Shown one piece after another: positions 48,438 to 57,960 of a DNA stretch of 64,000 nt. The DNA lies in contig JBJEPS010000020.1 in NCBI GenBank assembly GCA_051881355.1, positions 15,492 to 79,491 on the forward strand. The letters run 5' to 3'. The notes beneath the pieces were generated by a model. The model worked only from the letters and a program-made list of their open reading frames with translations, made no database searches and was not told where the DNA came from. The stretch's first letter is position 1; every line of letters begins with the position of its first letter. A program made the position numbers and the translations under genes. This DNA comes from Fimenecus sp051881355 (GTDB lineage: Bacteria; Bacillota; Clostridia; Oscillospirales; Acutalibacteraceae).

Positions 48438-50267
48438 TTACCCTTCGGGTAGATAATATTTTGCCTGTGCGTCCCAAAGGCGGCGGTATTCGCCGGCTTC
48501 GTTCGTGAGCAAATCCTCGTGCGTGCCGTACTCCACAAGTTCACCTTTTTTGAATACGGCAATTTTGTCGCAAAAGCGGCAGGAAGAAAGGCGATGGGAA
48601 ATATAAATCGCGGTTTTGCCCTCGACAAAATCATTGAATTGCTGATAAATCCGATGTTCTGCTACGGGGTCGAGCGCAGCGGTCGGTTCGTCGAGCACCA
48701 CCACGGGCGCGTCCTTGTAAAGCGCGCGCGCCAGCGCGATTTTTTGCGCCTCACCGCCCGAGATTTCCACGCCGTCCTTAGCAATATCCTTGTACAGCAC
48801 GGTGATCTCCTTTTGTTCCATGCGCTCGATGCGTTCGAGCACATCGGCTTCTGCAAGGCATTGCTTTAAGCGCACCGCATCAGGCATTTCGCCCGCGGTT
48901 AAGTTGTCTGCTACCGACAAAGAGAACAATTTGAAATCCTGAAAGACCACCGAGAAAAGCTTGCGGCAGCATTCTGCGGACAAATCCTTGATATTCACGC
49001 CGTTGACGAGGATTTCGCCGCGGTCGGCATCGTACAGACGGCAGAGCAGTTTAATAAAGGTTGTTTTGCCGCTGCCGTTGCGTCCGACCACCGCGAGCCG
49101 TTCGCCTTTATGTATTTTCAAAGATATATTTTTTAAGGTATCGCTTTTCGCCGACGGATAGCGGAAATATACATTTTTAAATTCAATTTCCACTTGCTGC
49201 AAATCCACGGTTTTGTCCCCGTAAGTAAGGGCAGACTCGGTTTCGACAATGCGGAAGAAGTATTCGAGGTTCGGTACGATTTGCGCGTTTCTGCCGAAAG
49301 TGCCTGCAATGGCAGTCACACCCGCAATCACCTGCATAAATGCACCGGTGTAGCGCACAAGGGCTTCCATATCAAACAGCCCTAAAAGTCCTTTTACACC
49401 GATAAAGGTGTATACCCCGAAGCCCACAGCCGCGCCGATCACTGCCATATAGGCGCTTGCGGCGGCGGATTGCTTGGAAGTTTCGTGTAAAATGGTTTCG
49501 CCCTTGGTCAAAAGCTCGGCTGTGGCTTCGTGTGAGATAAGGGCTTGCTCTTTGTAAAGGCGTACCTCTTTGCCCGAATTGTAATTTGACAATATATCGC
49601 GGTAGCGGTGGAACAGGCGGTCCAATTTGCCGTAGCGATACTGCGACTGAAACCACACCTTGCTTGTGTAGTTGGTTAAAAATACCGTGCATACGGCACT
49701 GACACCAATGGCGGCAACCAGCACCGCGAAAAACCACGGGGAATGGACAAAGCCTTCGCCCGTTTTCACAAATCCGAGTTTAAAAAGCGGTAACAAAATC
49801 ACCACAGAAAAAATCAATGTTACAGTCCCGGAAACAAAATCGTTCAGCATCCACGCAAGCTGTGAAAAGGCGGAATGGATTTTGTCCATCGATTCCGAAT
49901 GCAGATGCACAATCTCCTGAAATGCGCTGTTTTCGAGCTTGGCGTAGTCCAGCGTGAACAGCTTATTTTCAATCGCAAGGCGCTCTTTTTGCGACAGGCG
50001 TGTACGGGATACCTGTAAGGCGAGGTTGAACCAATCGGTTACAAGCTGAAACACGAAATTCAAACCGATGCAAAGCCCGACGCTTGTAAACAGCGCCTCG
50101 GACGAGTCACCTGCATATAGTTGTGCGACAATGCGTGCGGAAAAATACACATTGATAAACGGGCGTATGCCGCGGCAAACCGCCGTAAGGAGGGTAAGCG
50201 GCAGCATAAGCGGCTCAAAGCGCGCGGTTTGGCGGAAGGCTTTCAGATAATAGCGTACCGTTTTCAT
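48438..50267 (-). CDS. ABC exporter half-transporter (subunit B)
   Basis: 609 residues from the ATG at 50265-50267. Six membrane segments fill residues about 15-320, and a nucleotide-binding domain follows with Walker A GRNGSGKTTF, signature ISGGEAQKIALARA and Walker B VVVLDEPTAALDP including the catalytic glutamate. The N-terminal part has no protease domain. Its start overlaps the stop of the preceding ABC gene by four bases, so the two probably form a heterodimer. The exported substrate is unknown; drug, lipid or peptide are all possible. No peptide maturation gene is next to it. Confidence 0.92.
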   Translation of the reverse strand: MKTVRYYLKAFRQTARFEPLMLPLTLLTAVCRGIRPFINVYFSARIVAQLYAGDSSEALFTSVGLCIGLNFVFQLVTDWFNLALQVSRTRLSQKERLAIENKLFTLDYAKLENSAFQEIVHLHSESMDKIHSAFSQLAWMLNDFVSGTVTLIFSVVILLPLFKLGFVKTGEGFVHSPWFFAVLVAAIGVSAVCTVFLTNYTSKVWFQSQYRYGKLDRLFHRYRDILSNYNSGKEVRLYKEQALISHEATAELLTKGETILHETSKQSAAASAYMAVIGAAVGFGVYTFIGVKGLLGLFDMEALVRYTGAFMQVIAGVTAIAGTFGRNAQIVPNLEYFFRIVETESALTYGDKTVDLQQVEIEFKNVYFRYPSAKSDTLKNISLKIHKGERLAVVGRNGSGKTTFIKLLCRLYDADRGEILVNGVNIKDLSAECCRKLFSVVFQDFKLFSLSVADNLTAGEMPDAVRLKQCLAEADVLERIERMEQKEITVLYKDIAKDGVEISGGEAQKIALARALYKDAPVVVLDEPTAALDPVAEHRIYQQFNDFVEGKTAIYISHRLSSCRFCDKIAVFKKGELVEYGTHEDLLTNEAGEYRRLWDAQAKYYLPEG

Positions 50268-52066
50268 ATCGCGTCGCCCTCCTCCCGATAGTAATAGCTT
50301 TGCAGCTGATACATTTGATAATATTTTCCTTTTTTCGCCATCAGTTCTTCGTGCGTGCCGTATTCGGCGATTTTGCCGTCGGACAAAAACAGGATTTTGT
50401 CGCAAAAGCGCGTTGAGGAAAGACGGTGTGAAATAAAAAACGAGGTTTTGCCGCCGGAAAGGGCGTTGTATTGTAAATACAGCTCGTTTTCGGCAATCGG
50501 GTCAAGCGCGGCGGTCGGTTCGTCCAAAATTAAAATCGGCGCGCCCTTGTAAAGCGCACGGGCAAGCAGAATCTTCTGCTTTTCCCCGCCCGAAAAGTCC
50601 GCGGCAGTTTTATGTACGGTTTTGTCCATCAACGTGTTTTCTCGGTCGGGGAGCGATTCGATTTTTTCGCGGATACCCGCTTTCGTAAGGCACGCCCACA
50701 GCTTTTCGCGGTCCATATCTTCGTCGTTTTGCAAGGTCACATTTTTGGCGATGCTCACGGGTAGAAAGTGGTAATCCTGAAACACTACGGAAAACAGGTC
50801 AAAATAACTGCTTTGCGAAAAATCCTCTGCGCGTGCACCGTTAATCAGGATTTCACCGCTTGTGGGGGCATACAGCCCGCACAGCAGCTTAATCGCGGTG
50901 GTTTTGCCCGCGCCGTTTTCACCGACAATGGCAATGTTTTCTCCGCGCTCTACTTTGAAATTCATTCCTTGAATGGTTTGAGTTTCGCTGTCGCGATAGC
51001 GAAAATGCACATCGCGAAATTCCACCGAATATCCCTCTGCATCGGGGAAGTCGGGCTTTTGCACCGCACCCTTTTCCGGTGTTTCCAGATATTCTCGGAA
51101 TTTTTGGCATTCTAAGTTGCAGCGAAGTAGCTGATTGTATTGAAAGGTCAACTGTGACACATAGCCTGAAAAGCCCGCGACGATGCCGAAGTAGAAAATG
51201 AAATCCGATACGGTAATCGAGCCTTCCTGTACGGCGCGGATTAAAAAGAAGTAGGCAACGCCGTCGCGCAGGGCATACAGCAAAGCTTGCAACGCCGAAG
51301 TGGTATACGTCACTTTCAAAAAGCGGTGCATAATTTTTGTGTATCCTTTGAGCACATCGGCGGTAATTTTCAAAAACCAATCGCCTAAGGTATACAGACG
51401 AATGTCCTTGCCGGCGGGGAATTCATGGCTTGTCCGATAAAAATAGTTGAATTTCAGCAACAAGGGGTTGGTGGCTTCCCGCGTGCGTTTGTCGGCGCGG
51501 TATGTAGCTTGGTCCAAGAAAAAGCCGAGCAGGCAAGTCACCAAAATCAGCACAAGCATAAACACAGGGAGCTTGTACAGGAGCGCTACGGAGGTGATAA
51601 TGCCGAATACAGCCTGTGAAAGAGAGCAAACGACATCACAGAAATGCTGTGCGCCGCTGTAATTGCCGTTGACAAAAGTTCCGCTGCGCTCTAAGCGCTC
51701 ACGACCTTGCAGACTTTCCACATCGACAAAATCGGCGGACATCGTTTTCTCGAACGACAGCACCGCATAGCGCATGCGCAGAATTTGCGACGACCCGAGC
51801 AGCTTTTGCTCCATAAACGGCGCAATCCACGAAGCGCCCGCAATCCCCAAGCACAACAGCGCCACGCGCAAAACGAGGGTGGGAACAGAAACTTGTTCTG
51901 TGATACTGTCCATCATGACCTTCGGTGCAAGGGCGGAGAGCATCGGCACGGCAATCAGCGCGGGAATACGCGCCAAAAGGTACAAATAACTGCGTTTGTG
52001 CCATTTGTACCAGTTGCGAAGCATAAAGACTACATTGTCAAGCGTTTGTCCGCGCGGCGATTTCAT
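50264..52066 (-). CDS. ABC exporter half-transporter (subunit A)
   Basis: 600 residues, ATG behind AGGAGG. Layout is six membrane segments, then an ATPase domain: Walker A GENGAGKTTA, signature FSGGEKQKILLARA, Walker B ILILDEPTAALDP, and an H-loop in FFISHRLSSTRF. Both subunits keep a catalytic glutamate, so neither site is degenerate, unlike many heterodimeric exporters. It is about 25% like its partner by eye in the membrane part and closer in the ATPase. Promoter at 52109-52137. Confidence 0.92.
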   Translation of the reverse strand: MKSPRGQTLDNVVFMLRNWYKWHKRSYLYLLARIPALIAVPMLSALAPKVMMDSITEQVSVPTLVLRVALLCLGIAGASWIAPFMEQKLLGSSQILRMRYAVLSFEKTMSADFVDVESLQGRERLERSGTFVNGNYSGAQHFCDVVCSLSQAVFGIITSVALLYKLPVFMLVLILVTCLLGFFLDQATYRADKRTREATNPLLLKFNYFYRTSHEFPAGKDIRLYTLGDWFLKITADVLKGYTKIMHRFLKVTYTTSALQALLYALRDGVAYFFLIRAVQEGSITVSDFIFYFGIVAGFSGYVSQLTFQYNQLLRCNLECQKFREYLETPEKGAVQKPDFPDAEGYSVEFRDVHFRYRDSETQTIQGMNFKVERGENIAIVGENGAGKTTAIKLLCGLYAPTSGEILINGARAEDFSQSSYFDLFSVVFQDYHFLPVSIAKNVTLQNDEDMDREKLWACLTKAGIREKIESLPDRENTLMDKTVHKTAADFSGGEKQKILLARALYKGAPILILDEPTAALDPIAENELYLQYNALSGGKTSFFISHRLSSTRFCDKILFLSDGKIAEYGTHEELMAKKGKYYQMYQLQSYYYREEGDAI

Positions 52067-52108
52067 AAGACAGCGTCCTCCTAAGACCTTTGAAAGCGTG
52101 ATACAAGC

Positions 52109-52137
52109 AGTATACGGCTTTTTTGGGTGGTTTGCAA
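52109..52137 (-). promoter_or_regulatory. Promoter of the ABC exporter pair
   Basis: Minus strand: TTGCAA (52132-52137), 17 bases, TATACT (52109-52114), about 35 bases before the ribosome binding site. Confidence 0.65.
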
Positions 52138-52204
52138 GTGGAAATATAATAAGAAAGACGCGCTTTGCAGAAGGAACGTCCGCAATTTTTCCCTTTTTAT
52201 TACT

Positions 52205-53212
52205 TTATGCGTTTTTGAGTACGGTGCCCGGGTAATAATGCGCCAAAATTTCCTTGTAGTCCGCGCCTTGCCGCGCCATATAGTCCGCGCCGTATTGGCT
52301 CATGCCCACAAAATGTCCGCTGCCCGAGACGGCGAAGTGAAAGCTACCGTCTAAGTAAGAAACCGTAAATGCAGGGGAACGAAGTCCTAAAAGTGCACGC
52401 AAGGTCTGCCCAGTCACGGTCTTGCCGCCGACAGAAACGCAAGTGACCACGCCGCTTTCGCTGTCGGACATGTTTAAATCGGTTATCCACGAAGCAGGGT
52501 CTTCGCTGAGCACGATTTCCTTGTCTGCCGACAAAGCAGTGCGCACTTCATCGGCTGTAAGGACGGTTTCGGTCTGCAAATCGGGCGAAAGGCGGTCGCC
52601 CGTACTCGTGACGCTCAAAAGATACGGCACATCGTTGCCCCAAACGGTTTTTGCGCTTTCGGTGCGCCCTGCACACAATGCAAAATATGCGGCGGTAATC
52701 GGGTTGTCCTCGTAGGTTAAAATTTGTCCGTATACCGCATTGACGGCGGCAGAGAATTTTTCGGAATAGGTATCGTACTTGTCGCCCCACTTTTCGCGGC
52801 GCGTCTGTTCGTCGTAATAGCCTTGGTGCACCCCTGTATCATCGGTGATGTCCGCGTCTCCCGCCTTGCCGTCGGGATTTTCTTTTAAACGTATTACATT
52901 GGTATATGCTGCTACCGCTTGGGCTTTGAGTGCTTCGGTCGGCGTGTCCGGCGGCATTTCACATGCAAGACACCCCAACAGGTATTCCGCCGTGTCGGTT
53001 TCAATGACATTGCCGCTTGCCACTTGCAAAACCGATACAGTATCTTCCCTTTTTTTCGTTGTATTTTTTGCTTCGCCTTGCTCGTCCCCCGAAAACGCGG
53101 CAAAGCCCGACTTTACCGTGTCGGAAAGACTGCCGGAAAAGTCAAATACCAAAACCGGCATTGTAAACAGCAAAAGGGCAAGTGTTGCGCATAAAATCCC
53201 GAAAATTCGCAT
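52205..53212 (-). CDS. spoIID: SpoIID/LytB-domain protein (peptidoglycan lytic transglycosylase-like)
   Basis: 335 residues. A membrane anchor is at about 5-28. The SpoIID domain has LLGCLACEMPPDTPTEALKAQAVAAYT, containing the glutamate needed for glycan cleavage in SpoIID, and the C-terminal GHFVGMSQYGADYMARQG, normally GHGVGMSQ. In endospore formers SpoIID and SpoIIP remodel wall peptidoglycan during engulfment. No other engulfment gene is here, so the gene symbol rests on the domain; LytB-type surface proteins share it. Divergent from citrate synthase with touching promoters. Confidence 0.85.
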   Translation of the reverse strand: MRIFGILCATLALLLFTMPVLVFDFSGSLSDTVKSGFAAFSGDEQGEAKNTTKKREDTVSVLQVASGNVIETDTAEYLLGCLACEMPPDTPTEALKAQAVAAYTNVIRLKENPDGKAGDADITDDTGVHQGYYDEQTRREKWGDKYDTYSEKFSAAVNAVYGQILTYEDNPITAAYFALCAGRTESAKTVWGNDVPYLLSVTSTGDRLSPDLQTETVLTADEVRTALSADKEIVLSEDPASWITDLNMSDSESGVVTCVSVGGKTVTGQTLRALLGLRSPAFTVSYLDGSFHFAVSGSGHFVGMSQYGADYMARQGADYKEILAHYYPGTVLKNA

Positions 53213-53239
53213 AAACTTTTCCTCACTTCTTTGATTTTA

Positions 53240-53268
53240 TTGACTTTGCATAAAATTTGAGATACAAT
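53240..53268 (+). promoter_or_regulatory. Promoter of the citrate synthase gene
   Basis: TTGACT (53240-53245), 17 bases, TACAAT (53263-53268); leader about 75 bases. Confidence 0.75.
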
Positions 53269-53297
53269 ATTATATCTATGAAAAGGGTATCTATCCA
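53269..53297 (-). promoter_or_regulatory. Promoter of spoIID, adjoining the citrate synthase promoter
   Basis: Minus strand: TGGATA (53292-53297), 17 bases, TATAAT (53269-53274). Its -10 lies immediately next to the opposing -10, so the two polymerases would compete. Confidence 0.5.
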
Positions 53298-53350
53298 AAG
53301 AACCCTATCGCAAAACCCTATGAATCCCCCGCAAAGGAGGTCTTTCGGAT

Positions 53351-54763
53351 ATGGCAGACTATATTTCTCCGATTGACAATGAATCTCTTTCTACTTTATG
53401 CGAAGAATTGCTGAAAAATAACCGTATTTACCCTGATGATTACCGCCGCTTTGACGTCAAACGCGGGCTTCGCAATGCCGACGGCACCGGTGTTATGACG
53501 GGGTTAACGCGGATTTGCTCGGTAGAGGGCTATTATATTGACGACGGCGAACGCGTCCCCAAGGACGGCAGACTTGTATACCGCGGCATTGATATGAGCG
53601 AAATCGTCAAAAACTGTCAGGCGGAAAACCGATTTGGCTTTGAAGAGGTCGCGTGGCTGTTGCTGTTCGGCGATTTGCCGACGCAAACGCAGCTGGATCG
53701 CTTTTCGGCGCTTTTGGCGGAGTGCCGCGAGTTGCCTGACGAATTTATTGAAGATATGATTATGAAAGCACCCTCGCCCGACATTATGAACAAGGTCGCG
53801 CGGTCGGTGCTGGCGCTGTATTCCTTTGATGAAAATCCCGATGACATATCGGTCGAAAATGTTCTGCGGCAGTCCATTCAGCTGATGGCGCAGATTCCGA
53901 CCATTATGGCATATGCGTATCAGGTTAAGCGCCGCGCATACGACCACAAAAGTATGTATATCCACCAAAACGATAAATCCTTAAAAACCGCCGAGTCAAT
54001 TTTGCATTCCATTCGGTCCGACCGCAAATTCACGGACGAGGAAGCAAAGCTTTTGGATATTTGTATGATTATCCATGCTGAGCACGGCGGTGGCAACAAC
54101 TCGACCTTTACCACGCGCTGTATCACCTCGTCGGGCACGGACACCTATTCCGCGATTGCGGCGGGGATAGGCTCTTTGAAAGGCCCGAAGCACGGCGGCG
54201 CGAATATTAAGGTGCACAAAATGGTCGACGATATGAAAGCGCATATCAGCGACCCCACAAATGAGGGGCAGGTTGCCGACTATCTTGCCAAAATCATTCA
54301 AAAGCAGGCGGGCGACGGCTCGGGGCTTATCTACGGTATGGGGCATGCAGTATATACCCTGTCCGACCCGCGCGCCGTGATTTTAAAGGAAAATGCCCGT
54401 GCGTATTCGCAAAAATGCGGCTTTCAGGACGATTTCCGTACCTTGGAGCTGATTGAACAGCTTACCCCCGAGCTGTTTTTGAAATACAAAGGCGAAAAGA
54501 AAAAAATCTGCGCCAATGTGGATTTATATTCGGGACTTATCTATGATATGCTGCGTATTCCGCAGGAGCTGTTCACGCCGCTGTTTATGTCGGCGCGCAT
54601 TGCGGGCTGGTCGGCACATCGCATTGAGGAGTTGACTTCGGGCAGCCGCATTATGCGCCCGGCGTATAAAAATGTATCCTTGCCGCGGCGGTTTGTGCCC
54701 ATTGCAGACCGTATTGACAATCACGCAGTTCCGGCGGAGTATATTCCGCCCGAGGAACGGTAA
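53351..54763 (+). CDS. Citrate synthase (citrate/methylcitrate synthase family)
   Basis: 470 residues; condenses acetyl-CoA with oxaloacetate. ATG behind AAAGGAGG. Signatures are GRLVYRGIDMSEIV, HAEHGGGNNSTFTTR with a catalytic histidine, GSLKGPKHGGANIKV and YGMGHAVYTLSDPRA with a second histidine. The N-terminal extension of about 60 residues and overall length match the form common in Clostridia. In fermenting anaerobes it feeds the oxidative branch toward glutamate. No aconitase or isocitrate dehydrogenase gene lies nearby. The next genes lie close behind and could be co-transcribed. Confidence 0.95.
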   Translation: MADYISPIDNESLSTLCEELLKNNRIYPDDYRRFDVKRGLRNADGTGVMTGLTRICSVEGYYIDDGERVPKDGRLVYRGIDMSEIVKNCQAENRFGFEEVAWLLLFGDLPTQTQLDRFSALLAECRELPDEFIEDMIMKAPSPDIMNKVARSVLALYSFDENPDDISVENVLRQSIQLMAQIPTIMAYAYQVKRRAYDHKSMYIHQNDKSLKTAESILHSIRSDRKFTDEEAKLLDICMIIHAEHGGGNNSTFTTRCITSSGTDTYSAIAAGIGSLKGPKHGGANIKVHKMVDDMKAHISDPTNEGQVADYLAKIIQKQAGDGSGLIYGMGHAVYTLSDPRAVILKENARAYSQKCGFQDDFRTLELIEQLTPELFLKYKGEKKKICANVDLYSGLIYDMLRIPQELFTPLFMSARIAGWSAHRIEELTSGSRIMRPAYKNVSLPRRFVPIADRIDNHAVPAEYIPPEER

Positions 54764-54793
54764 AAATAACCGAGGAGAAAGAGGCTATCCATT

Positions 54794-55762
54794 ATGCAGA
54801 AGAAAAAAGGTCATACATTTGCAGGCATTGACGCCAAAGTGCTGGCTGCAGCGCTGGGCATAGCTCTTTTGGCGGCGATTCCGCTGCGTACGGTACAGCT
54901 GTTTACCAATATGGAAAGCTATACGGGCTTTTTTGAAGAGGTGAACTGGACGGTGTATGTGGTGTATGCTGTGTTCGCCGTTGCCACCATTGTGTTGGCA
55001 GTATTGCCCGCGCTTTCCGCCAAACTGCCTGCCTCACGCCCCGTGGTGCGGAAAAATAAGGCGCTCTCGCTCGGTGCGTTTGCCTTTGCGGCAGGGATTG
55101 CCTACGATGTGGCGCTGAGTCTTGTCAAGGTGTTACGCACCTTTAACGGGATTACCTCGAAAGGTGTGATGACGGCGCTGTTTACTGACGGAATGTTTGC
55201 GCTGCTTTTGCAGATTATCTGCGGCATTGCGGCGTGTATCTTTATGGTGTTGGTCGGGCTTTCCTATACCGGGGAGCGCGCAACCTACGGGGAGTATCGT
55301 TTGCTTGCGCTGATGCCGCTGTTTTGGACGCTGTTCCGCCTTGTGGCGCGGTTTATGACCAAAATCAGCTTTACAATGGTTTCCGAATTGCTGTTGGAAC
55401 TTGCCATGCTTTGCTTTATGATGCTGTTTTTGCTGTCCTTTGCCCGTATTTCGGCGCAAATCTCCCAAAAAGGCGAAATGAAAAAAGCATTTTGCTTTGG
55501 ATTGCCTGCCGCATTTTTAGCACTGACTATCGGCGTGACAAGGCTGATTTGCACCGTCGGCGGCAGAGCGGATTTGCTGGCAGACGGCTTTGCGTTTTCG
55601 CTTGCAGACCTCGGCTTTGGCATTTTTGTCACCGTGTATCTGTATGTACATATGCAGTACGGACGTCCCGCATCGGAAGATGACCTGTTGCCCGAAGCAT
55701 ATGCGTCGCCCGAACAGCGTCCTACCGACGAGCGTTTGGACGAAAACTTTTTAGAGGAGTAA
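54794..55762 (+). CDS. Multi-pass membrane protein of unknown function
   Basis: 322 residues with about seven to eight hydrophobic segments between residues 15 and 290, and a charged, acidic C-terminal tail (about 292-322, EDDLLPEAYASPEQRPTDERLDE type). I recognise no family; the absence of conserved charged residues inside the membrane argues against a classical transporter. GAGGAGAAAG precedes the ATG. It lies between citrate synthase and an AEC transporter, with the latter starting seven bases after its stop, so it is part of the same transcript. Confidence 0.75.
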   Translation: MQKKKGHTFAGIDAKVLAAALGIALLAAIPLRTVQLFTNMESYTGFFEEVNWTVYVVYAVFAVATIVLAVLPALSAKLPASRPVVRKNKALSLGAFAFAAGIAYDVALSLVKVLRTFNGITSKGVMTALFTDGMFALLLQIICGIAACIFMVLVGLSYTGERATYGEYRLLALMPLFWTLFRLVARFMTKISFTMVSELLLELAMLCFMMLFLLSFARISAQISQKGEMKKAFCFGLPAAFLALTIGVTRLICTVGGRADLLADGFAFSLADLGFGIFVTVYLYVHMQYGRPASEDDLLPEAYASPEQRPTDERLDENFLEE

Positions 55763-55769
55763 ACGCAAT

Positions 55770-56708
55770 TTGCTTTTTTTACAAAATGTGCAGACTGCCG
55801 CCATGCAGGTCGCAATCTTGTATGTGCTGGTCGCTGTCGGCTTTGTCTGCGATAAAACGGGGCTGTATACCGAAAAAGCGGCAAGGCTGACGAATGATTT
55901 GCTGTTTTATATTGTAACGCCCGCGATTATCATTCAGTCCTTTACCTCGATTGCCTACACCCACGAAGCACTTAAAAATCTGTTGATGTCGTTTGTGGGC
56001 GGGACGGTTTTGCATGGTTTGGCAATTCTTATCTCGTTGCCGTTTTTCCGAAACGGCGATAAGCGCATGGTAAATGTCTATAAATTTGCCTGTATTTACG
56101 GAAATGTCGGCTATATGGCATTGCCGCTTGCTGCCGCCGTGCTCGGCGAGGAGGGCGTGTTTTTCTGCTCGGGCGTGCTCATTCCGTTTAATATTTTTGC
56201 CTTTACCCACGGCGTGCGACTGATGTCGGGCACTTCTACGGAAAAAACGGGCTTTCAAATGAAATGGCTGCTTCTGAATCCCGGAGTTATCTCGGTGCTC
56301 ATCGGCTTGCCGCTGTTTTTGCTCGATGTGACGCTCCCACGGATTTTGGCAGAGCCTGTTTCCTATATCGCAAGTCTCAATACGCCGCTTGCCATGCTGA
56401 TGTTCGGCACCTATCTTGCCAAAACGGATTTGCGCAAAATGTTTTTGCGTAAGGAAACCTATTTGGTTGCGCTTTTAAAACTGATTGCCGTACCGGCGGC
56501 GATGCTTTTGGTGATGCGGCTTTGCGGCATTACGGGCGTGCTTTGCACAGCACTGATGATTTCAGCGTCCGCGCCCACAGCAAACAACACCGTGATGTTT
56601 GCCACAAAATACGGCAGGGATACCGCCGCGGCATCGCAGACGGTTGCCGTTGTGAGCTTTCTGTCCGTTCTCACCATGCCGTTGTTTATTGCGATTGCAC
56701 AGCTATAA
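55770..56708 (+). CDS. AEC-family (auxin efflux carrier-like) transporter
   Basis: 312 residues from TTG 55770, placed ten bases after GAGGAG; no ATG fits as well. Ten membrane segments in two inverted halves, with the family features VGFVCDKTGLYT near the start, FACIYGNVGYMALPL in the middle and ISASAPTANNTVMFATKYGRD near the end. Bacterial AEC members carry malate, malonate or other organic acids. The citrate synthase two genes upstream makes an organic acid plausible, but that is inference. Confidence 0.85.
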   Translation: MLFLQNVQTAAMQVAILYVLVAVGFVCDKTGLYTEKAARLTNDLLFYIVTPAIIIQSFTSIAYTHEALKNLLMSFVGGTVLHGLAILISLPFFRNGDKRMVNVYKFACIYGNVGYMALPLAAAVLGEEGVFFCSGVLIPFNIFAFTHGVRLMSGTSTEKTGFQMKWLLLNPGVISVLIGLPLFLLDVTLPRILAEPVSYIASLNTPLAMLMFGTYLAKTDLRKMFLRKETYLVALLKLIAVPAAMLLVMRLCGITGVLCTALMISASAPTANNTVMFATKYGRDTAAASQTVAVVSFLSVLTMPLFIAIAQL

Positions 56709-56738
56709 AATACAGTCGACGGAAACGGAGGATTTTCT

Positions 56739-57068
56739 ATGGATATGAAACTGATTGTTGCCATTGTCAACAGTGAGGACGCACCCGCGGTGTTGTCGGA
56801 ACTGACAGCGGCAGCATACAGCGTCACCAAGCTCTCGACCTCGGGCGGCTTTTTGCGCGCGGGGAATGTGACGATGCTTATCGGCGTGGAAAAAGAGAAG
56901 GTCAAAGACGCACTTTCGATTATCGAGGAATTCAGCAGCCGCCGAACCCAGCCCGTGCCTGTGAATTCTACATATATCGGGGATTCGTTGATTTCCGTAC
57001 CGGTGGAGGTTACCGTCGGCGGCGCAACGGTGTTTGTGCTCGATGTTGAGCAGTTTTATAAATTATGA
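56739..57068 (+). CDS. darA: Cyclic-di-AMP receptor DarA (PstA, DUF970)
   Basis: 109 residues, full length for this PII-like trimeric protein: MKLIVAIVNSEDAPAVLSELTAAAYSVTKLSTSGGFLRAGNVTMLIGVE, here recognised by LSTSGGFLRAGN, the nucleotide-binding loop, and the C-terminal VTVGGATVFVLDVEQF. In B. subtilis the homologue yaaQ lies beside holB and yaaT, and this gene overlaps holB (ATGA). It binds c-di-AMP; downstream targets are not settled. GGAGG precedes the ATG. Confidence 0.93.
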   Translation: MDMKLIVAIVNSEDAPAVLSELTAAAYSVTKLSTSGGFLRAGNVTMLIGVEKEKVKDALSIIEEFSSRRTQPVPVNSTYIGDSLISVPVEVTVGGATVFVLDVEQFYKL

Positions 57069-57937
57069 GCTTTTCACAGTTTCCCCTATCCAAAGGGGAC
57101 AGGCATTTTTTAGAAACGCGTGCGAAAACGCATACCCTGCCACAGACCTTGCTTTTAGAGGGCGGCGATGAAGCTGTGCGGCGCGCACTTGCGAAGTACA
57201 TTGCCTCGGCGATTGTGTGCCGAAGCACCGAAGAAGCACCCTGCGGTGTGTGTGTTTCCTGTAAAAAATGCGCCTCGGGCAATCACCCGGATATTGCGTT
57301 GTTTGCACCGGAAAAGAAAACTGCGCCGTTTAAGGTGGAAACTTGCCGACGGATTCGGCAGGACGCGTTTGTCGTGCCCAATGACGGGGACTGTAAGGTC
57401 TATATTTTGGAGGACAGCCAAAATATGAATGACAGCAGTGAAAATGCGTTGCTGAAAATTTTGGAGGAGCCGCCGAAAGGTGTTTATTTTCTGTTGACAT
57501 GCGACAGCCGTGCTGCCATGCTTCCGACGGTGCTGTCCCGCGCCGTGGTGGTGTCGTTGCAGGGCGAGCATACCGCGTTCTCCGAAGAAACTGTGCAGAC
57601 GGCACAGGTGATTGCCGACGCATTGTGTTCCGGCACCGAGTGGACGCTTTTGTGTGCTACCGCGCCTTTGCAAAAGGACAGAGATGAAATTCGCAGCGTG
57701 CTTTCCTGCCTTGCAGAGCTTCTGACAAGTGCGCTGTGTGCGCAGTGCGGCGGAGAATTGCCGATGACCGCACGGGAAACCGTCTCTGCACTCGCAAAGC
57801 ATTTATCAAAGAACAAATTATATGCGGCTTTTTGGGAGACGCAAGCACTCTTAAAAAGTGCTGAACGAAACGCCAATACCAATCTCTTGCTGACAAGCGT
57901 TTGTTATCGCTTGCGGCAAGCTGTGGAGCAAAAGTAA
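57065..57937 (+). CDS. holB: DNA polymerase III subunit delta'
   Basis: 290 residues. Part of the clamp loader that opens the sliding clamp. The AAA+ core shows QTLLLEGGDEAVRRALAKYIA, a P-loop that has lost its GKT as in other delta' proteins, the zinc finger CGVCVSCKKCASGNHPD, EDSQNMNDSSENALLKILEEPP and the LLTCDSRAAMLPTVLSRA sensor. It overlaps darA by four bases. The order darA-holB-ricT matches the B. subtilis yaaQ-(yaaR)-holB-yaaT region, without yaaR. Confidence 0.92.
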   Translation: MSFSQFPLSKGDRHFLETRAKTHTLPQTLLLEGGDEAVRRALAKYIASAIVCRSTEEAPCGVCVSCKKCASGNHPDIALFAPEKKTAPFKVETCRRIRQDAFVVPNDGDCKVYILEDSQNMNDSSENALLKILEEPPKGVYFLLTCDSRAAMLPTVLSRAVVVSLQGEHTAFSEETVQTAQVIADALCSGTEWTLLCATAPLQKDRDEIRSVLSCLAELLTSALCAQCGGELPMTARETVSALAKHLSKNKLYAAFWETQALLKSAERNANTNLLLTSVCYRLRQAVEQK

Positions 57938-57960
57938 GTTGCCGAAAAGGCATCAATATA

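Noticed and set aside
48438..52066. Bacteriocin export system for the mini-proteins at 4824-5114
   Set aside because: The ABC pair lacks a peptidase domain, lies 43 kb away and has its own promoter; nothing ties it to the peptides.
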